The position numbers were made by a program, and so were the translations under genes. A stretch of DNA of 64,000 bases from Paenibacillus xylanexedens (lineage in GTDB: Bacteria > Bacillota > Bacilli > Paenibacillales > Paenibacillaceae): contig NZ_VEBF01000001.1 in NCBI RefSeq assembly GCF_007676705.1, positions 1,922,001 to 1,986,000 of the forward strand. The letters run 5' to 3'. This document shows positions 61,926 to 64,000 of the stretch, one piece after another; the stretch's first letter is position 1; every line of letters starts with the position of its first letter. The notes under the pieces are model-generated. The model ran no database searches, had not been told where the DNA came from, and saw nothing but the letters and a program-made list of their open reading frames with translations.

Positions 61926-63761
61926 TTAAATTCGCTTGCTGTGCTGATCCGCCGGAAGCGCCATCGTAATAGTGGTTCCCATGCCTTCCTCACTCTCAAT
62001 CATCAAGCCATACGTTTCTCCAAACACAAGCTGAATCCGGCGATGGACATTCATGAGTCCAATACCCCCGCGATGATAGACATTATCCTGATCCCCGCCC
62101 GCAAGGCGATTCAGTTCAAGACGGCGGCGCAGCTTCTCCAGCCGTCCCTCGCTCATGCCCATGCCATTATCCTGGACAATGACAAGAAAGCGATCTTGAA
62201 TCCGCCTTGCATCGATGCGGATGAAGTGGCCGGGCTCCATGCCCTGCGGAAACGCATGTTGGATCACATTTTCCACAAGCGGCTGAAGTGTCAGTCGAAC
62301 CATTTTTTCAAGCAGCAGATCCGGCGCAATAATCACCTCAACCTCGAGTTCCCGATCCATGCGATGTTTCATGATCGAAAGGTAGGCCAGCACATGTTTC
62401 AGCTCATTGGCCACCGTAATTTCTTCCAGATTCGTCTGAATGGAATAACGAAGCATATGCGCCATGGATTCCACCATCTGCGTAATTTCTTCCGAATCCT
62501 GTACGACTGCGTAACATTTGATCGTCTCCAGTGTGTTATAGAGAAAATGCGGATTGATCTGCAATTGAAGTGCCTGAAATTCCGCACGGTGCCGTTCCAG
62601 CGCCTCCTGCTGAAGCTCGATCTCCGACTTCTGGCGGCGCAGTTCCGACTCGTATACACTCTCAATCATGTCCGACAAGCGGCTGACCATCAGATTATAA
62701 CTGCGGATCAGCACACCAATTTCATCGCGCCTTTCCTTCATCTCCACCTTGTTCCAGATTCCCTTCTCGGTCTGTCTCATCCCGTTCATCAGCACCCGAA
62801 TCGGCTCCACTTGAGATGCTCCAATCCGGTAGGCCACGATAAGTGCAGCGAGCAAAGTTCCTGCGCCAACCCATAGCGTAGCCGAGCGGATCGTCGCAAT
62901 CGGCCGTTGTAACTCCGACAGCGGCACGGAAGCGACAAAGCGCCAGCCCGAATACTCAGAAAGCTCAGAAATGAACAGCCGCTTGGTGCCATCCGTATTC
63001 AGCTCCAGTGATCCCGCATCCATATGCATAAGCCTGCTTACGGTACTGGACGGCATGGCTGCCTGTGCCTCTTCCTGTCCGGGTGTGTAGATTACAGTTC
63101 CGTTCTGGTCCATCACATACTGATAGCCGCCCTGACCCAGGTCGAGTTCTCCCCAGATGTTGTCAAGTTCAAGCACATTAACCTCCATCGCCAGTACTCC
63201 GCTTGGCGTATAGGAGGACAATCCCCTGATCCGGCGGCCGATCGTAATCACGTTTGCACTCTGTCCACCGCGAATACTGCGGGTAAGCAGCACCGATTCA
63301 CCGTTTGCAGGCGTTGCGGACAGCAGTTCCTTATATTGTTGCGGCGCGTCGATATCCGGTATACCGGCGGAATTCTGGCTGTCATCGACAACAACGCGCC
63401 CATTTTCTCCAATAATATACAGGAACTTAATCTGCGGATATAACATAAAAACGGGCGGGAACACGTTCCTTTTAATCTGACGGCTGTACTCGTAATAGGC
63501 ATAACTATCCTCCGAATTCATGTCGAGAAAATGCTTGACGCTTCCGTTCGAGAGAATGGAGTAGGTTGCCCGATCATAATTTTGCAAATACAGATCTGTC
63601 TGGTACGCGGTGTTGCGCATCGTCTGGGCAATGTTGCCCGCAAGCTGGTCATTCATCTCCGTAGAGGCATAGGTATAGGTAAACAAGCCAATGGCTGACA
63701 ACGACAGTGTAATCACCACAGCAAAATGAAAGAACAGGCGGATCGACAGGCTGCGCTTCAT
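61926..63761 (-). CDS. YesM-type sensor histidine kinase
   Basis: A 611-residue membrane kinase: membrane segments near residues 10-32 and 300-320, an external dCache-like domain between (GLSSYTPSGVLAMEVNVLEL, GGYQYVMDQNGTVIYTPG), HAMP, then QINPHFLYNTLETIK with the phosphorylated His and an ATPase domain (PLVENVIQHAF, VQDNGMGMSEG, GGIGLMNVHRRI). The start overlaps the upstream regulator's stop (TAATG). It is expected to sense the oligosaccharide or its products and phosphorylate the regulator. Confidence 0.92.
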   Translation of the reverse strand: MKRSLSIRLFFHFAVVITLSLSAIGLFTYTYASTEMNDQLAGNIAQTMRNTAYQTDLYLQNYDRATYSILSNGSVKHFLDMNSEDSYAYYEYSRQIKRNVFPPVFMLYPQIKFLYIIGENGRVVVDDSQNSAGIPDIDAPQQYKELLSATPANGESVLLTRSIRGGQSANVITIGRRIRGLSSYTPSGVLAMEVNVLELDNIWGELDLGQGGYQYVMDQNGTVIYTPGQEEAQAAMPSSTVSRLMHMDAGSLELNTDGTKRLFISELSEYSGWRFVASVPLSELQRPIATIRSATLWVGAGTLLAALIVAYRIGASQVEPIRVLMNGMRQTEKGIWNKVEMKERRDEIGVLIRSYNLMVSRLSDMIESVYESELRRQKSEIELQQEALERHRAEFQALQLQINPHFLYNTLETIKCYAVVQDSEEITQMVESMAHMLRYSIQTNLEEITVANELKHVLAYLSIMKHRMDRELEVEVIIAPDLLLEKMVRLTLQPLVENVIQHAFPQGMEPGHFIRIDARRIQDRFLVIVQDNGMGMSEGRLEKLRRRLELNRLAGGDQDNVYHRGGIGLMNVHRRIQLVFGETYGLMIESEEGMGTTITMALPADQHSKRI

Positions 63762-64000
63762 TATTCAATGCCTAACCGATTGCGGTACTCGGACGGTGTC
63801 AGTCCGGTGATTTTCTTGAACGTCTTCGTAAAATGGGGATGATCCGCATACCCCACCTCGTAGGAGATATCCGTAATCCGGTTTCCCGGCTGTTCCAGCA
63901 TTCGCTTGGCCAGTTCCATTTTGCTGCGTATCCGGTATTGAATAAAGGTCTGACCTGTCGTCTGCTTGAACAGTTGGCTGAAATAGGACGGGTTAAGCCC
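63761..64000 (-). CDS. AraC-type response regulator, C-terminal part
   Basis: A gene cut by the window end; only its last ~79 residues are visible. They form the second half of an AraC DNA-binding domain: GLNPSYFSQLFKQTTGQTFIQY, RMLEQPGNRITDISYEVGY and HPHFTKTFKKITGLTPSEYRNR. The stop TAA overlaps the kinase ATG by one base, so this is the YesN partner of the YesM kinase and first visible gene of the operon; the receiver domain lies beyond base 64000. Confidence 0.9.
   Translation of the reverse strand, partial: GLNPSYFSQLFKQTTGQTFIQYRIRSKMELAKRMLEQPGNRITDISYEVGYADHPHFTKTFKKITGLTPSEYRNRLGIE

Noticed and set aside
1..64000. CRISPR arrays, tRNA or rRNA genes
   Set aside because: No regular spacer-repeat pattern and no recognisable tRNA or rRNA sequence was seen by eye.

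Overview
The window looks like chromosome from a Paenibacillus-type Firmicute (Paenibacillaceae). This is inferred from gene content: YesM/YesN-type sensor and AraC-regulator pairs, LplA-type sugar-binding lipoproteins, YtrA-type GntR plus ABC modules, a stalk-domain secreted protein, futalosine-pathway menaquinone genes, and strong AGGAGG ribosome sites throughout. No rRNA, tRNA or CRISPR array was seen.

Layout. 1-1637: two overlapping WYL-domain regulators, the first cut by the window edge. 1777-5960: a tubby-like protein, a GntR/ATPase/permease module, an aldo-keto reductase and a small membrane protein. 6524-10948: an S9 peptidase, a stalk-domain protein and a MalY/PatB aminotransferase. 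11087-17135: a nickel uptake operon nikABCDE with its regulator nikR, which carries a His-rich tail; a Geobacter-type NikR operator lies on the nikA promoter. 17188-22954: an esterase, a coiled-coil secreted protein and a second GntR/ATPase/permease module with a perfect operator. 24006-25747: mqnB-mqnD. 26587-32564: pyroglutamyl peptidase, a Gfo/Idh/MocA oxidoreductase, and a MarR-controlled heterodimeric ABC exporter.

The most striking region is 32638-35287: a compact, AT-rich operon lpxC-lpxD-lpxA, the first three enzymes specific to lipid A synthesis, with all key catalytic residues present. This is unexpected in a single-membrane Gram-positive. No lpxH/I, lpxB, lpxK or waaA is in the window. 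Its leader region is a diverged copy of the leader of the neighbouring membrane GGDEF/histidine-kinase gene (35673-37244), including a duplicated ribosome site and first codons that now form a 17-codon leader ORF. The set could make a UDP-diacylglucosamine for a non-LPS glycolipid or metabolite, under control shared with the kinase gene.

38123-46530 is a galactose/glucose-type sugar system: mglBAC preceded by a response regulator, a LytS-like kinase and a separate sugar-binding lipoprotein, which together resemble a three-component sugar sensor. 46873-51202 holds a lone tyrosine recombinase, a cold-shock protein, an HU protein, a Vat-like acetyltransferase and a chemoreceptor. 51596-52537 is a quinone-oxidoreductase-like MDR enzyme. 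From 52656 to the window end lies a polysaccharide-use locus on the minus strand: AraC regulator (partial), YesM-like kinase, SDR dehydrogenase, heparinase II/III-like lyase, sugar-binding lipoprotein, and a 1.4-kaa secreted esterase/beta-helix fusion.

Intergenic repeats are a second theme: a ~130-bp element in two copies plus a partial third, a ~200-bp imperfect inverted repeat, and a 166-bp segment with 21-bp inverted ends.
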